This document shows, in pieces, positions 42,235 through 54,954 of a stretch of DNA of 64,000 nt. Each line of letters begins with the position of its first letter. Positions within the stretch are counted from its first letter, which is position 1. Made by a program: the position numbers and the translations under genes. The notes beneath the pieces were generated by a model. That model had not been told where the DNA came from. It saw nothing but the letters and a program-made list of their open reading frames with translations, and made no database searches. The stretch is from Ceratopteris richardii (taxonomy: Eukaryota > Streptophyta > Polypodiopsida > Polypodiales > Pteridaceae), in the NCBI GenBank assembly GCA_020310875.1, contig CM035422.1:57374406-57438405 (forward strand), written 5' to 3'.

Positions 42235-45200
42235 TCACTCCACAAAAGGAAGTAAGCCCAAAGCTTTGTGGAAAGCTTCAAACTTCTCCCTAGGCAGAGC
42301 CTTCGTGAAAAGGTCTGCAATGTTCTCCTGCGTGGGCACATATGCCAAGCTGATCTCCCCAGCAGAGAACCTCTCCCTGACATAGTGATAATGCACCTCA
42401 ATGTGCTTAGTGTGAGCATGGAACACAGGGTTCCTCGCAACTGCCAATGCGCTCTGACTGTCAGTGAAGATGGTGGTGGCAGAAGACTGGCCAACACCCA
42501 AATCAGCCATAGGGCGTTTGAGCCACACACACTCAACAGTCGCTGTGAAAGCTGCCCTATACTCAGCCTCACAACTCGAAGTGGCCACAGTAGGCTGCTT
42601 CTTGCTCAACCAAGATATACATGAGCTACCAAGCATGAAGCAAAAACCACTGGTGGACACACGAGTGTCATAGTTACCAGCCCAATCTGAGTCAGAAAAA
42701 GCATGCAAATCTGGCGGTAGTGATCCCCCCTTGGGATAAAACAACCCAAGTAGCCGAGTACCACTCAAGTAACGAAAGAACCGCTTTCCAATGCGTGACT
42801 CCTGGGCAATGCATAAACCTGCTCATCTGTGAGACAGCAAACTAAATATCTGGCCGAGTAATGCATAAGTAAATCAAGCATCCAACAGCCTGCTGATAGA
42901 GAACAGCATCAAATGCATCTCCAGCATCATGAAGACTCAATCGTAAACCTGTCTCCATAGGAGTGGCAATAGGCTTACAGTCTTCAAGGCCAAAACGCTG
43001 CAATAATGTGTCAATATATTTCGTTTGACACAAAACCATTCCACCATCAACGTGCATAAACTGAATGCCCAAATAGTGATGCAAATGCCCCAAATCAGAC
43101 ATCTCAAATGAGGCATGCAAATCAGCCTTAAAATCAGCAATATGTGTCTCAATAGGACCAGTGAGCAGCATGTCATCAACATAGACAACAATGATCAGAA
43201 GCACATCATTAGCACGTTTAACATATAAGGTGCTTTCAGTTGGATTGTTCTCAAAACCATGTGCAATCAGATAGGCATGTATCTTCTCATACCAAGCACG
43301 TGGTGCTTGCTTTAAACCATATAATGCCTTCTTTAACCTGAAAACCTGGTTTTCATGCCCTTTCTACACAAAGCCACGGGGCTTAAAAACATACACTTCT
43401 TCATGCAAGTCACCATTCAGAAATGTTGTTTTAATGTCCAACTGATGTACATTCCAACCATGATGGGCTGCAAGTGCACAAATGCTCCGAACAATAGTCA
43501 TACGGCATGTAGGTGCAAAGGTCTCATCAAAATCAATGCCTCTTTCCTGTGCATAACCCTTTGCAACAAGCCTAGCCTTATACCTGTCAACTGTACCATC
43601 AGGTTTACGCTTCAACTTGTATACCCACTTAGTGCCAATGGCCTTCTTGCCAGGAGGCAAGTCACATAAAGACCATGTACCATTCTTCATTATAGCATCA
43701 TATTCAGATTGCATAGCAGCCATCCAATTTTTTGAATTTTGTGCTTCATGAAAAGAAACAGGCTCATTCTTATCATAGAGACTAGATGCAGCCATAGCAT
43801 AGCAATCCGATGCAAAGGAGGCACTATGAGAGCCTGAACGAGTACGATATGACAAAGGTGCATCTAATTTGCTGTCACGCAAAGTCTGCACCAGCCATTT
43901 TGGCATAGTTTTTGCCTGCTCAATATCAGCTCTCTCATCAACAAGTGCATCATGTAAATCTGCATCAGAAATGGAATGATCTGCATCATCATATGAAACT
44001 TGCAAAGGCTGAGAAGTTGCCTCATTAGGACCAGCACTAGCCTGTCCACCTGTAAAAAGAGGCATCAAAGTATCATACATGTCTTTGGAGCTAACAGATG
44101 TCTCCTTAGTACATGAAAGCAATGGTTGAATAGCATCTTCCACAAAGACAACATCACGGCTAACCAAAATGCGTTTAGTCTGTGGATGATACAGACGATA
44201 GCCTTTACTTTCAGAAATGTACCCAACAAAAATACATTTTACTACCTTATCATCCAATTTTGTGCGATGTTGTTCAGGCACTAATGCATATGCCAAACAA
44301 CCAAAAACACGCAGATGAGCAACAGATGGCTTGCGGTCATGCCAAGCCTCATATGGAGTGATAGACTGCAACGCTTTAGTGGGACACCTGTTCAGTACAT
44401 ATGCTGCACACATGACAGCCTCAAGCCAGAAACTATGTGGTAAAGCCTAACTTTTGACCATGCACCTCGCCATCTCCATGAGTGACCTGTTCTTTCGTTC
44501 AGCAACTCCATTCTGTTGAGGTGTATACGGCACTGTACACTAGTGTTTTATCCCACGTTCAGCCAAAAATGCATTAAAATCTGAAGACATATATTCCCCC
44601 CCTCGATCAGAATGGAGGGTGCCCATTTTACATGCTGACAGATTTTCAGCCAAAACCAAAAACTGTTTGAAGCACATGAACACTTCGGACTTTGCTTTGA
44701 GTGGATATACCCATGCATGCCTGGAAAAATCATCAATGAAAGTCACGAAGTAAAGGTAATTTCCAAAAGAGGGTGTCTGCATAGGACCACAGACATCACT
44801 ATGTACAAGCTGCAATTTCTGCGTAGCCCGAACTGAACCATCTTTTGGAAAGGAAGAACGCTGCATTTTGCCCAAAATACAGCCTTCACAAACATGTTTT
44901 CCAGGAGCCTCAAGTTTGGGCAAAGAGGACACCATTTCAGATTTCTGCAGGCATAACAAACTAGCAAAATTCAGATGACCAAAGCGTGCATGCCAAAGCT
45001 TTGCATCTGGCATAGCCTGAGAATCATGAACTGCACATGCCGAATCATTCACAGATCTTTCATAGTCTATGACCTTATACAGCCCACGACATAAAATGCT
45101 AGAAGCAATAATCACATCGCCATTTGAGAGATCATGGACTGTACACCTGTCATCAACGAATTTCACAACCAAGCCAATCTTGGCTAATGCAGAAACTGAT

Positions 45201-46493
45201 AACATGTTCTTTTTGATCCCTGGCACAAATAAAGCATCTGACAAAGTGAAAGAACTACCATCAGCAGTAGTCAGAATGATCTTACCAACTCCCATAACAG
45301 GATAAGAGGAGTTATTGGCGCATGTGACAGTATTCCCTGTAGGGCCAGGCTCGAGTGAAGAGAAGAAACTGTGCTGCAAGGTAATATGTTTGGTCGCCCC
45401 ACTGTCAAAGTACCCAAACATCTGAGTCTACTGTAGACATGCACTGATCATGAGAAGATGGGTCAAAACTGCAAACAGTAGTAAACGCCCATTCTTCTTC
45501 CTGCACAAGATTTGGAGACTCTGTTTTTGGTGTAGAGGCCTCTGCAACAACCATTCCAGCCTCTTTCTTCTTTGCCTCTTTAGCAGCCAGTTTTGGACAA
45601 TTCTTTATAATATGATCATTTCCTTTACAGTACTTGCAGAACAATTTCTGCTTTTCTGATTTCTTCTCATCTTTATCCTGGTTCTTCGATTGTGCAGCAT
45701 TTGCAGATTTCTACTTACTAGTAGAAGAGCTCCATTTTCCTTTGCCCTTCTGACTAGCCAGGAAAGCTTGATCTGCAACACGCATAATGGACCTGTTCTG
45801 CCTGGACTGATCTTCCTGTAACAGAACAGAGACTAATTCCTCGAATGACAAGGCATTCGGATTGCCTTTCATCATCAACCGAAGAGTAGAGGCAAAACTC
45901 TGATATGAATCAGGAAGACCATTCAGAACGGTCTGCACAAGTGAGCTATCTGGTATAACCTCATCAGCAGAAAGCAATTGTTCCTTCAGGTCTTTGATCT
46001 TTGTAGGAAAATTGTCCATAGAATCACCTTCATTCATGTGCTCACTCTCCAACTGTTTTCGGAGGTAAGCAACACGAGCCTCATTCCTAGCCTGGTACAA
46101 AGTGGTAAGTGTATCCCAAGCATCCTTTGCTGTTCTGCAAGAGCGAATGTGAGGAATAATGGCACGTTTGACAGACAAAGCTATCAATGCATGTGCCTGG
46201 GCATCTCTGCCATCCCAACGAATCTGCTCTGCAATAGGTACAACAGAAACAGCAGCACAAACAGGAATCTGCATAATATCATCTTCGACACCATCTTCAT
46301 CAGCTCCAACACCTGTATTTGCAGTACCTATCGTTACAGGTGTAACAGGACGTCTTTCAACACCCTGCACAATGTTCCACAATCCTTTTGCAACCAGTAC
46401 ATGTCGCATCATATAAGCCCATAATGGGTAGCTGGTACCATCCAACTTATCCTCAATAGCCAACATACGGAATACATCACTGCTTTCAGCCAT
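42235..46493 (-). pseudogene. CoC-2 gag-pol polyprotein region (broken)
   Basis: Starts at ATG 46493 with MAESSDVFRMLAIEDKLDG. The CCHC knuckle (CKYCKGNDHIIKNC) is near 45640, protease (YFDSGATKHIT) near 45410 and integrase (CGPMQTPSFGNYLYFVTF, SDRGGEYMSS) about 44800-44550. RT with YVDDMLLTG is near 43180. RNase H is 42768-42235 (DSDWAGNYDT, TKHIEVHYHYVRE, ending LGLLPFVE). The protein is nearly the same as that of CoC-1 throughout, so the two copies come from close parents. About five breaks make it a fossil. Confidence 0.95.
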
Positions 46494-46822
46494 GGCCGGT
46501 GACTAAAATACCTTGATGCAGAAAATTGACTGTATCTCAAAAAGTTGAACAGAACTGCCCAGACGAGTTCTGCTAGACCTGTAGCAGACTTCGAGACGCT
46601 TAAATTGGCGAACAGAAACTGGTATATACCTTTGGCACAAAAGGACGAAATAGCCTGCACAAGCACTGCGATAGTGCGTTCGGAGGCCGAAACGAGCTCA
46701 GATCGCGATTTCGGCACCACAAGGCGAAGCTGTTTTGATCTCGGAAACACCTTGAGTATGCTCACCACTCTGAGACTGCAAACGGAGGAGTGTCGACGGT
46801 GCCCTAGAAGAAGCGACGACCT

Positions 46823-46834
46823 GCTCTGATACCA
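46823..46834 (-). other. CoC-2 primer binding site
   Basis: The reverse complement is TGGTATCAGAGC, two bases from the LTR at 46837. Confidence 0.95.
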
Positions 46835-46836
46835 AT

Positions 46837-47067
46837 TGTTGGAGATAGACGTCTGCGGAAGCACGCGAACAGCACAAGGAAGAAGAAGAAGCTTGGAGCA
46901 CAAACACACAATACTGAATGTATTACTAGAGAATGTACAAAGATAAGTAGCCCATTAGGGCAATAGGCGTATATACAAGCCGGGGGAAAAAAACCTCCTA
47001 AAGAGGGAAAAAAGTGCCCCGGCGGTCCTAGAGTGTTCACACACATCACTACCTAAATATATCAACA
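46837..47067 (-). repeat. CoC-2 5' LTR
   Basis: 231 bp, matches 41930-42160. It is followed by the ATTTT target copy. Confidence 0.97.
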
Positions 47068-47219
47068 ATTTTAAAGACCCATTTTCCCCTTTGCATTGCA
47101 CAAAATCCTTGGGAGCCCCCTTGGCTCCCAACGCACCCTAGAGCTCAAAAAATGGATTTTGGATGAAAACATTATGACAATTCAAGCTCCTAGGGATCAA
47201 ACAGACAAACAGAACCTGT

Positions 47220-47880
47220 CAAAGAATTGCAATTTTTTTAGAGTTAGAGGACCAAAAAGTCACGATGTTGTGAAAGTCAAAAACCAAAAAGTCGCAATGT
47301 TGTGAAAGACAAAAACCAAAAAGTCACAATGTTGTGAAAGCCAAAAGGCAAAAAGTCATGATTTTTTGAAAGTGAGACAACCAAAAAAATCATGTTTTTT
47401 TTGACAACTAGAGATCCAAAAAGTCACGATTTTCTCAAAAACTAGATTGCAAAAAGTCGTAATTTTTCAAAACTTGCCTTCCAAAAATTCGCAATTTTTT
47501 CATAATTGGAGGACCAAAAAATTGCAATTTTTTCACAATTAGAGAACCAAAAAATAGCAATTTTTTTTTACACTTAGAGAACCAAAAAATCGTGATTTTT
47601 TAACACTTAGAGAACCAAAAAAAATTATGATTTTTTCACACTTAGAGAACTAGAAAATCACAATTTTTTCATACTTAGAGAACCAAAAAATCATGATTGT
47701 TTCACATTTAGAGAACCCAAAAATCGTGATTTTTTCACACTTAGAGAACTAGAAAATCATGATTTTTTGAGTGATTTTAGGCAAGAACAAGCAATCACAA
47801 TATTAAAAAAATTTTGAGTTTTTGAAAAAGTCACGATTTTTTTCTAGAAAGTCACGATTTTCTGAGAATTTGGTGGGAAC
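47220..47880 (-). repeat. GyB-2 leader array, degenerate
   Basis: Repeats of about 35-45 bp with words such as AAAAAGTCACGATTTT, AACCAAAAAATC and TTTTTTCACACTTAGAGAAC. The core CACGATTTTTT echoes the GyB-1 leader words, but the palindromic TCGCGA centre is absent. It holds the same place in the element as the GyB-1 array. Confidence 0.8.
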
Positions 47881-48214
47881 TTCAAACTCAAGCGCTAAGG
47901 CCTGTGCGTCGTACAGAGGGTTGCTAAAACCACAGAAACTTGTACACACAAACACTTTCTCTTCCACTCTCTCTCTCGCACACCCGTGAGTGAGAAATGA
48001 GGTGAAGATGGGGAATTTATAATCAAAAATCAAAAAATTCTATGAAGATGAAGATGGGAGAAGACGATGATGATGATTATGAAGGTGGTGAAAAAAAATC
48101 AGAAAGTTAATAGAGAATGACTATTTTTTACCTTCCAACATTGCAAAACTACGATCTTACCATCACAACACTCATCCTCGAGCAACACTCCCTATCAATG
48201 GTGCCAAAACTTGG

Positions 48215-48834
48215 TGTAGCCCAAGCGTGAGCACCACCTCCTTTACTTCGCAATCTATGGAGATGTGAGGAGGATATGAAGATCATGAGAAATTGTGGCA
48301 AGAAAATGTGAGTGACAAGCACATACATGCACGCACACACGTATGCACATAAGGAAAGATAACAAAGATAGGAACAATGGAAGCTTTGATTCTCAATAGC
48401 TCGATTACACTCTTCAAGAAGCTCTCTCTCTAATTTTCTATCCTCCAAAAATCTAGCTTCAAAAATGAGCTCTCTAGCTCTTTTTATAGCTTTTCACTAG
48501 CTTTGGCCCTGTCCAGGCCTAGAGTCTGGCCTAGTTAAAACTTAGGTTCCATGGCTTATTTGAGGGATCAAACAGAATCTAAAAATCCTGAAAATTGGTA
48601 AATGAATACTTCTTATACTCCTCAAGCTTGAGGACTCATCAACTTGAACAAAATGAAGTTGCAAAAATGTTAAATGATATTTACGAGGGTTTTTAGTGAT
48701 CAAAATCATTTTTTTTATAAGGGTTTCTTTTGAAAATTTGACATATACTTCTTGGAGCTCCCTACATGCTCCCTCTTCTTGTGTGTCCACTTCTTCGATG
48801 TGTTCCCATACCTTGCTTGACCTTGAGTGCCAAC
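48215..48834 (-). repeat. GyB-2 LTR
   Basis: About 620 bp, plus-strand TGTAGCCC to TGCCAACA. It resembles the GyB-1 LTR along its length: TATA box on the minus strand near 48481-48487, the CTAGGCC/GGCCTAG region and a CA-rich stretch near 48325-48350. It is diverged well beyond the GyB-1 LTR pair. Confidence 0.85.
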
Positions 48835-49559
48835 AAATACCAACATGTTGCCCTTGAGACCTGTGTGTGAATTTTGTGATAGCGTGAGTGATGAATGAGG
48901 GATTTAGTGAGAATCTAAGTTAGTGTGCAGCCTAGATGCATACTCAAGCAATGCACTTAGCTCGGTATGATTCTAATATTGTAACAGTATACTATATGGT
49001 TCATTTAGGGGGTGATTTGCATTGTTTGACTCTCTAGAATTCCCTTATGGGATTACAAGTTTGGCTTTTCAATTCATACATGATGTTTGATGATGACTTA
49101 ACTTGGTTATGGAACTTTTTAGGTACCCATTTCCAATTTCTCCTAGGAAAGAATTCAGACGATGATTTGGTTACAACTTTCTATGTGTGTTTGTGGGCGT
49201 GGGGATTGGTTGTGACTAAGTAGAACCTAAGAGATCATGTGTAGAAATCCGATCTCATAAGTAGATCTTCGGCACCCAAATTTCACCATTATTGTGGTCA
49301 GCCTTCATTGACCACTTTGGCACCCAAATACTGACTATTCTTTGTGATGGAGATCTTTGTTATTCTGCTACTTGTCACTTTCGTTGTCTCATCTACTATT
49401 TTGGTAGTGGTTGTGATATCAAGGGGGCAATCGGGTGCTCACCCTTTCGGACCTAGATTTGCTTCATGCCACGAATAACTTGTCTTCTAGATTTTATTGG
49501 TCCTCTTGATACACTCACCTTCTTGTGCTTCTTAGGTCACCTCTTTGGTTGAACTACTA
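48835..49559. other. Unassigned region
   Basis: About 725 bp with no ORF or RNA gene that I recognise. It contains a short repeated phrase, GGCACCCAAAT (about 49269 and 49320). It may be the 3' part of the GyB-3 fragment, but I could not align it with GyB-1. Confidence 0.4.
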
Positions 49560-50100
49560 TGACCGCAATCATCTTTGGAATAGAATGGATATCCACCGAT
49601 GCTGGTACATTTCCCTCTAAAATGGCTTATTGGATGGCTCTACCTGTTGATATCCTACTGATAATCATGGGTCCATAGCCACATTTCTCTAATTTATGTG
49701 TGTGTTGCTTCAATGTGTAAACCAAAATTAAATCTCCATGGAGCTTTTAATCCCTTATCCTTCGCATGGGCATCAAAGTAAGCTTTTTGTCTTTTCTTCG
49801 TAGCATATATGCCTAAATTTTCCCTTATTCTAGTTTCACCTAATAGTTTCAAATCAAAGATCCTTGAGGATAGCTCGTGGTTTGTCCATTGATGATCTTG
49901 TGCAACCTTGAGTGTGGGCATCAAGAAGTCTAATGGAATCATAGCATTCTGGCCAAATGCCATCTAAAAGAGGGTTGGTGTTGAGTATGTGAGGAGATGG
50001 TTGGATACACTCCAAAGATGAGGTGGTGTTGCAATAATCATGCTCCACACCTGCCAATGTGACTTAAGAGTACCTTACTATACACCTTTAGCTTCCCAAA
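49560..50100 (-). pseudogene. GyB-3: integrase C-terminal fragment of a GyB-like element
   Basis: The minus strand encodes MAFGQNAMIPLDFLMP and ATKKRQKAYFDAHAKDKGLK, matching GyB-1 pol near residues 1520-1600 (MVFGQNAVLPLDFLIP, AAKKRQKAYFDAHIKDKGLK). Downstream it has the equivalent of EKRGYGPMIINRIS. Only this part of pol is seen. It is a short, broken fossil on the same strand as GyB-2, but I cannot tell whether the two belong to one insertion. Confidence 0.85.
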
Positions 50101-51070
50101 TATGCATTTAGACCCACTATGTACCTTGGAGCATCATGGCCAAATAGTTGTGCCAAAATAGATAACTTTCAAGATTGCAGAGCTTCTGGAAACTTGCTAT
50201 TTTTGGACTTGAACCTCTTAGAGAAATGCTCAGTTCTCACTCTCTGATAGCAATTGACCTGAGAGCTTTTAGAGACATCTAATTGATGACATTAGCTAAC
50301 TATCACAAGTTATCTCACTAATTTAGGGTGAGTATATGATGAGAAATGATATTGGCAAGTTAGGTGTGTAATCCCAACTTTTCAGGAGGATGATAGTGTG
50401 CACACATAGGTTGCTTGCAGAGGACATATCTCATGATCTAATGATCCTAACGAAGTGGAAATTGATATGTGGCAACTAAGCGGACTATCCCAAGTTGAAC
50501 CAAGCTAAAATATTGAATACACACAGAGAACTTGATTGATCAATTTCAATGAAATGATGAGATTGAAGTAGACAACAGTAGACAAAGATTAACTTGCACT
50601 AATGACTCAAAATGTATATGATTAGGAATGTACGATGCAAGGGAGATGAAGTAGAATTACTCATACATATATGAGTTAAGTGTAAGCTCAACCTTAAGGC
50701 TCAATGGCTCATCCTTCTCTGTCGTTCCTCGTGACTAACAATCACCCTTATTTATACTCACAAATGATTTTGAAATTTGAAATTCTTCCACCTAAAAGTC
50801 TTCTTAATTTTTGGGTGGTGATTGATTTGATTCCAACCACTAATTAGTTGTGATGCATGACTTGTAATCTCATAAGATTACCTCAATCCTTTTCCTTTTA
50901 CTTTTATCTCAAGAGTTAAAGTCTATGAATTTTACAAGGGGTGTTCATGTGCACTTCACAAATAGTCAAAAGTGGATAAGTGAGAAGTCCCTGCTATTTG
51001 GTCAAGCATCAAGGCTTGCCAAATGTACCAATAGAGTACCATTTTTTAGGCAACTTGATATGCCCAAACA
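50101..51070. other. Unassigned region, probably old LTR-type sequence
   Basis: About 970 bp with no coding signal. The part 50360-50660 loosely matches 12830-13138. A TTATTTATACTC stretch near 50748 could be an LTR TATA region on either strand. No edges were found. Confidence 0.4.
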
Positions 51071-51751
51071 GTGTACGCTTCTGTGGATACTACTTATGTA
51101 TGTCCATGTGTTCATTGATATAGTTGTTACATTTTTGCATAAAGCCTTTTATGTTTGATAAAAGAGGGTTGTGGTGAGGTCTTCTTAACTGAAAGACACC
51201 CAGATGTTGGGGTTTCTTTGGTGATGCAGGTCGACTTACCCAACCTCGCCATAGGAGATGTATGATAGTTGTTCATAGGTGCTCAATAATCTTAACTGGC
51301 TTCTTTCGGGTAACACATTATATGCAGTGGAGTCATTGATTAACTATGCAGGTAAACATGTATTAAAAAAAAAAGTACTTGCAGTTTTTTTGAGATTTTG
51401 ACATTGATCATATGCTCATTTTGTAAAGGATACTCTTGCAAAATTTTTCCAGATTTTTTGGTTTTGTCAACTATACAATGGTCAATCTACTCCTTGATAC
51501 ACTTATTGGTGAGAGCACATTTATTCTCACATAATCCTTTTGGTTGGTCATTACTGCTCATTAATTCATTTTTCTAGGAATACTATTGAATTCTCTCCTA
51601 GAATCTGACACTTGGTCATCCTTCTTTGAGCCTTAGTGGTTTTTGGACTCTTCTCACTCCATTATCATTGTATCCACTTCTCTACCATCATGGCATCAGA
51701 GGTCTCAAGCACATCTCATGGATTAGGGTCTAGTGTCAGTGTTCCAAGGAG
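51071..51751 (+). other. CoE-1 leader and gag start
   Basis: Non-coding leader equivalent to CoE-2 55483-55963, then the gag start ATG at 51690 (MASEVSSTSHGLG) matching that of CoE-2 at 55964. CoF is inserted about 60 bases into gag. Confidence 0.85.
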
Positions 51752-52126
51752 TGTCACGAGCAAGGAGATAAGGAGGAGAGCTCACACACACTCTCACAAT
51801 CAAGAAGAAGCGCACACACAGATTGAGGCAAGGAAGAATTATCTTTTTCTTAATCTATCACATAAAAAGAATATACAAGAATGACCTAAAAAACAAGAAT
51901 ACATCAAGTGCAATATGTAAAGAACAATACATAAGGAAAAACCTAATATCCGCACATGAGTGAGCTGGCAAGAAACAAATGTGCCATCACTCTCTGTAGA
52001 TAAATATAGTACAGCTCAATGAAGTATCTCTGACATATATCGGCATGACTAGTATACATGTCAGAGCAATGAAAAAGTGATACGTGTCATACTGGATCAT
52101 CACAGGTTGAGCTTAATACCTCAACA
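51752..52126 (-). repeat. CoF 3' LTR
   Basis: About 375 bp, plus-strand TGTCACGAGC to ATACCTCAACA. It matches 62264-62613, with several small differences and length changes. Confidence 0.9.
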
Positions 52127-52137
52127 CTCCCCCTCAA
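52127..52137 (-). other. CoF polypurine tract
   Basis: The reverse complement is TTGAGGGGGAG, next to the 3' LTR. Confidence 0.85.
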
Positions 52138-52149
52138 GCTCAATGCCAT

Positions 52150-54644
52150 GTCTGCTAATCCAAGCATTGTCCGAAACTTCTTCATCTTCTCTGCTCCAAA
52201 TGCTTTAGTGAAAATATCAGCAACTTGTTCATTTGTTCTCACATAAACAAGATCAATATCACCTGCTAATACCTTCTCTCTGATGAAGTGATAATGTACC
52301 TCGATATGCTTTGTTCTAGCATGAAAAACAGGGTTCCATGCTAACTATATACTGCTAAGATTATCACAATAGATGGTGATAGGCTTTTGCACTTACACAC
52401 CTAAATTTGCAAGTAGAATCTTCGGCCATGATGCCTCACATGTTGCCATTGCAGCACCTCTATACTCAGCCTCTATACTCGACAAAGCAACAGTGGGTTG
52501 CTTCTTGTTGCTCCATGTAATATCTACACTCCCAAGTGAGAATAGAAAGCCACTAGTAGATCTTCTATCTGGAATGCTACCATCCCAATCTGCATCGGTG
52601 TATCCATGAACCTACAAATCTACACCAGCTTCATAAAACAATGCATGATCCAAAGTAGCACTCACATAACGTAGAGTGCGACCTCAAAGCATCCAAATGT
52701 GGCTTCTTGGGAACCTCCATAAATTGATTTTCAAGTCCAACAGTGTAGCTTAGATCAAGCCTTGTAATTGTGAGATATATTAAGCTTCCCACAATTTTCT
52801 TGTACATAGTAGCATTTTCCAATGCTTCACCTAATGTAGTATCCAACTTCAAATTCTGATCTAATGGCATAAAAATTGGCTTACAATCAGCCATACCATA
52901 CTTCTGCAACATACTCAAGGCATATTGCTTTTGTGACATCCATATACTTGTTTCTATATGTATAAACTCGATGCCCAAGAAATAGTGCAGCACACCAAGA
53001 TCTTTCATGTCAAATTCCTGCATAAGAAGTTTCTTTACCTCTTTGATGCTTTCTTCATTATCACCACATACAATCAAGTCATCAACATAAATATCCATAA
53101 TCATGATGCCATCATCACCCTTCCCTACATATAGTGAATGATCTGCATCACACATAGAAAATCCAATGGTGGTCAAGTAATCAACAATCCTTGCATGCCA
53201 TGCACGAGGAGATTGCTTAAGCCCATACAAGGCCTTTTGCAACCTGCAAACATACTCTGGGTGCTTTGAATCTTCATATCCTTGTGGTTGGTCCATGTAT
53301 ACTTCTTCTTGTAACTCACCATGTAGAAAGGAATTCTTCACATCCATCTGATGTAAAGCCCACCCTTTTGTTGTAGCTAATGCAACAAGTGTTCTGACTG
53401 TAGAAATTTGAGCTATAGGGCTGAATGTTTCCTCATAATCAATGCCATATGTTTGTGCATATCCTTTTGCTACCAATCGTGCTTTGTACATGCTTATGCT
53501 ACCATCAACATTGTGATTTACCTTGTAAACCCACTTGGAGCCTATGGGTTTCTTTCCTTGTGGCAATGGGACTAGCTTCCATGTATCGTTTCCATAAAGT
53601 GCAGAGATCTCCTCATCCATAGCTTTTTCCCAATCTGCATTTCCAATTGCATCTTCAAAATAAGAAGGTTCAACATCTTGTATTACCTTGGTCATGTAGG
53701 CACAATGACGAACCATATAATTGTCATATGTAAATCGTTGCACTGAATTTTGCATCCTCCTTGGATCTTCCTAGTCCTGGGTCACTTCTCCTTGTATCAT
53801 CTACATGTGCCTTTCTTACTCCTGGAGTCTTCACAGAGGGCAATCCAAGTTCCTCGTCAAGACTCGTTTCTAAACTGCTTGAATCTCCATCAACTTCTTC
53901 AAAACATGCACATGTTTTACTACCAACAGAAAGCTTTTCTTTACCTTTCTTGGATGTACTTGATGAATTTGATGGACTGAAATTTCCATGCAATCTTCCA
54001 CTCCATGGATTTGAGTTGTAACTATTGCTCGGTGACGCATCTGGTCCACTCAAAACTTGAGATTGAGCACTCAATTTTTCAACATTTTCTTTGTCATTTG
54101 ATTCAAGATTAAGCCCATCTTTGGCATCTACATAAGATCTTGACATTTCATCAAATACCACATCTCTTCTCACCTTCACCTGTCATGTGAGTGGGTTATA
54201 ACATTTATATCCCTTTTGTTCAAGGGAGTATCCAATGAAGATACATTTTCTACTTTCGGATAAAGCTTCATCCTCAACTCATCTGGAACATGTACATATG
54301 CAATACAGCCAAAAATTTTAGTATGTGATAGGTTTGGCTTTTTACCTCTAAACTTCTCTTCGGATGTAACTTGATGTATAGCAGGAGTTGGAGTTTTGTT
54401 CATGATGTATACAATTGTATGCACAGCTTCTGCCCAATAACAATGAGGCATACTCTTCTCAACCATCAATGCTCTTGCTATTTCTGCAATATGTCTATTT
54501 TTGCATTCAACAATGCCATTCTATTGTGGTGTGTACCTGCATGAAAACTGACGTTGAATTCCATGACTTTTTAGAAAATTACTGAACTCATTTGACATGT
54601 ATTCACCTCCTCCATCAAATCTTAATGTTTGAATGTACTTTCCT
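52150..54644 (-). pseudogene. CoF pol, 3' part (integrase end, RT, RNase H)
   Basis: On the minus strand: integrase core (TLRFDGGGEYMSNEF near 54600) and C-terminal part (about 54469-54180), a Ser-rich linker (54179-53724), then RT (53755-52690). RT shows [59 protein letters not shown] and DIYVDDLIVCGDN. RNase H is about 52640-52150. These are typical copia parts; the RT is the best kept. A few breaks are present. Confidence 0.9.
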
Positions 54645-54810
54645 ATCTGTCTTCATGCTCCTCTGTGTACTACGTTTTCTCTGTATTCTGCAACTTTTGT
54701 GTGAAGTATTGTGTGTGGCCTTGGGAGCTTGGTTTTCTATTTTGAGCATATCATCGTAGAGCTCTCGAGAAGGAGAGCGCATTGTGGTGCATCACCATCG
54801 AAATACTTCA
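54645..54810 (+). repeat. CoE-2 5' LTR, partial
   Basis: Shares TCTGTCTTC, GCTCCTCTGTGTACTACGTTT and the end AAATACTTCA with the 3' LTR. It has an internal stretch (about 54695-54755) not present in the 3' LTR, so the two LTRs differ in content as well as length. Confidence 0.85.
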
Positions 54811-54811
54811 C

Positions 54812-54823
54812 TGGTATCAGAGC
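54812..54823 (+). other. CoE-2 primer binding site
   Basis: TGGTATCAGAGC, one base after the LTR end; the initiator tRNA-Met type. Confidence 0.95.
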
Positions 54824-54954
54824 AGTTCGATGCAAAATCTTTGCTCCTTTTATGCAAGCGAAGCGAGCACCGCCCCCCAAGGCTTACGACTAAGGCAGAG
54901 ACCAAGGCATAGACCAAGGCACGCAAGGGGGGACCTCAACGATCAAGGAAGATA

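Larger units (their letters stand above)
41930..47067 (-). mobile_element. CoC-2: nearly complete Ty1/copia element, minus strand
   Basis: 5138 bp with 231-bp LTRs and a perfect target duplication ATTTT (41925-41929 and 47068-47072). Primer site, gag, pol and polypurine tract are present and match CoC-1 closely throughout. The LTRs differ at five of 231 positions by eye. The coding region has about five breaks. It interrupts the leader of GyB-2 and is therefore younger than that element. Confidence 0.97.
47068..48834 (-). mobile_element. GyB-2: 5' end (LTR and leader) of a GyB-related gypsy element
   Basis: On the minus strand: an LTR (48834-48215), a diverged primer site (about 48208-48190), a leader with a degenerate repeat array (about 47880-47220) and the stretch equivalent to GyB-1 21567-21800. 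It is then interrupted by CoC-2. No polypurine tract flanks the LTR at 48835, which fits a 5' LTR. Homology to GyB-1 is clear but much diverged, so this is an older or sister family. The gag-pol is not found in readable form. Confidence 0.85.
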
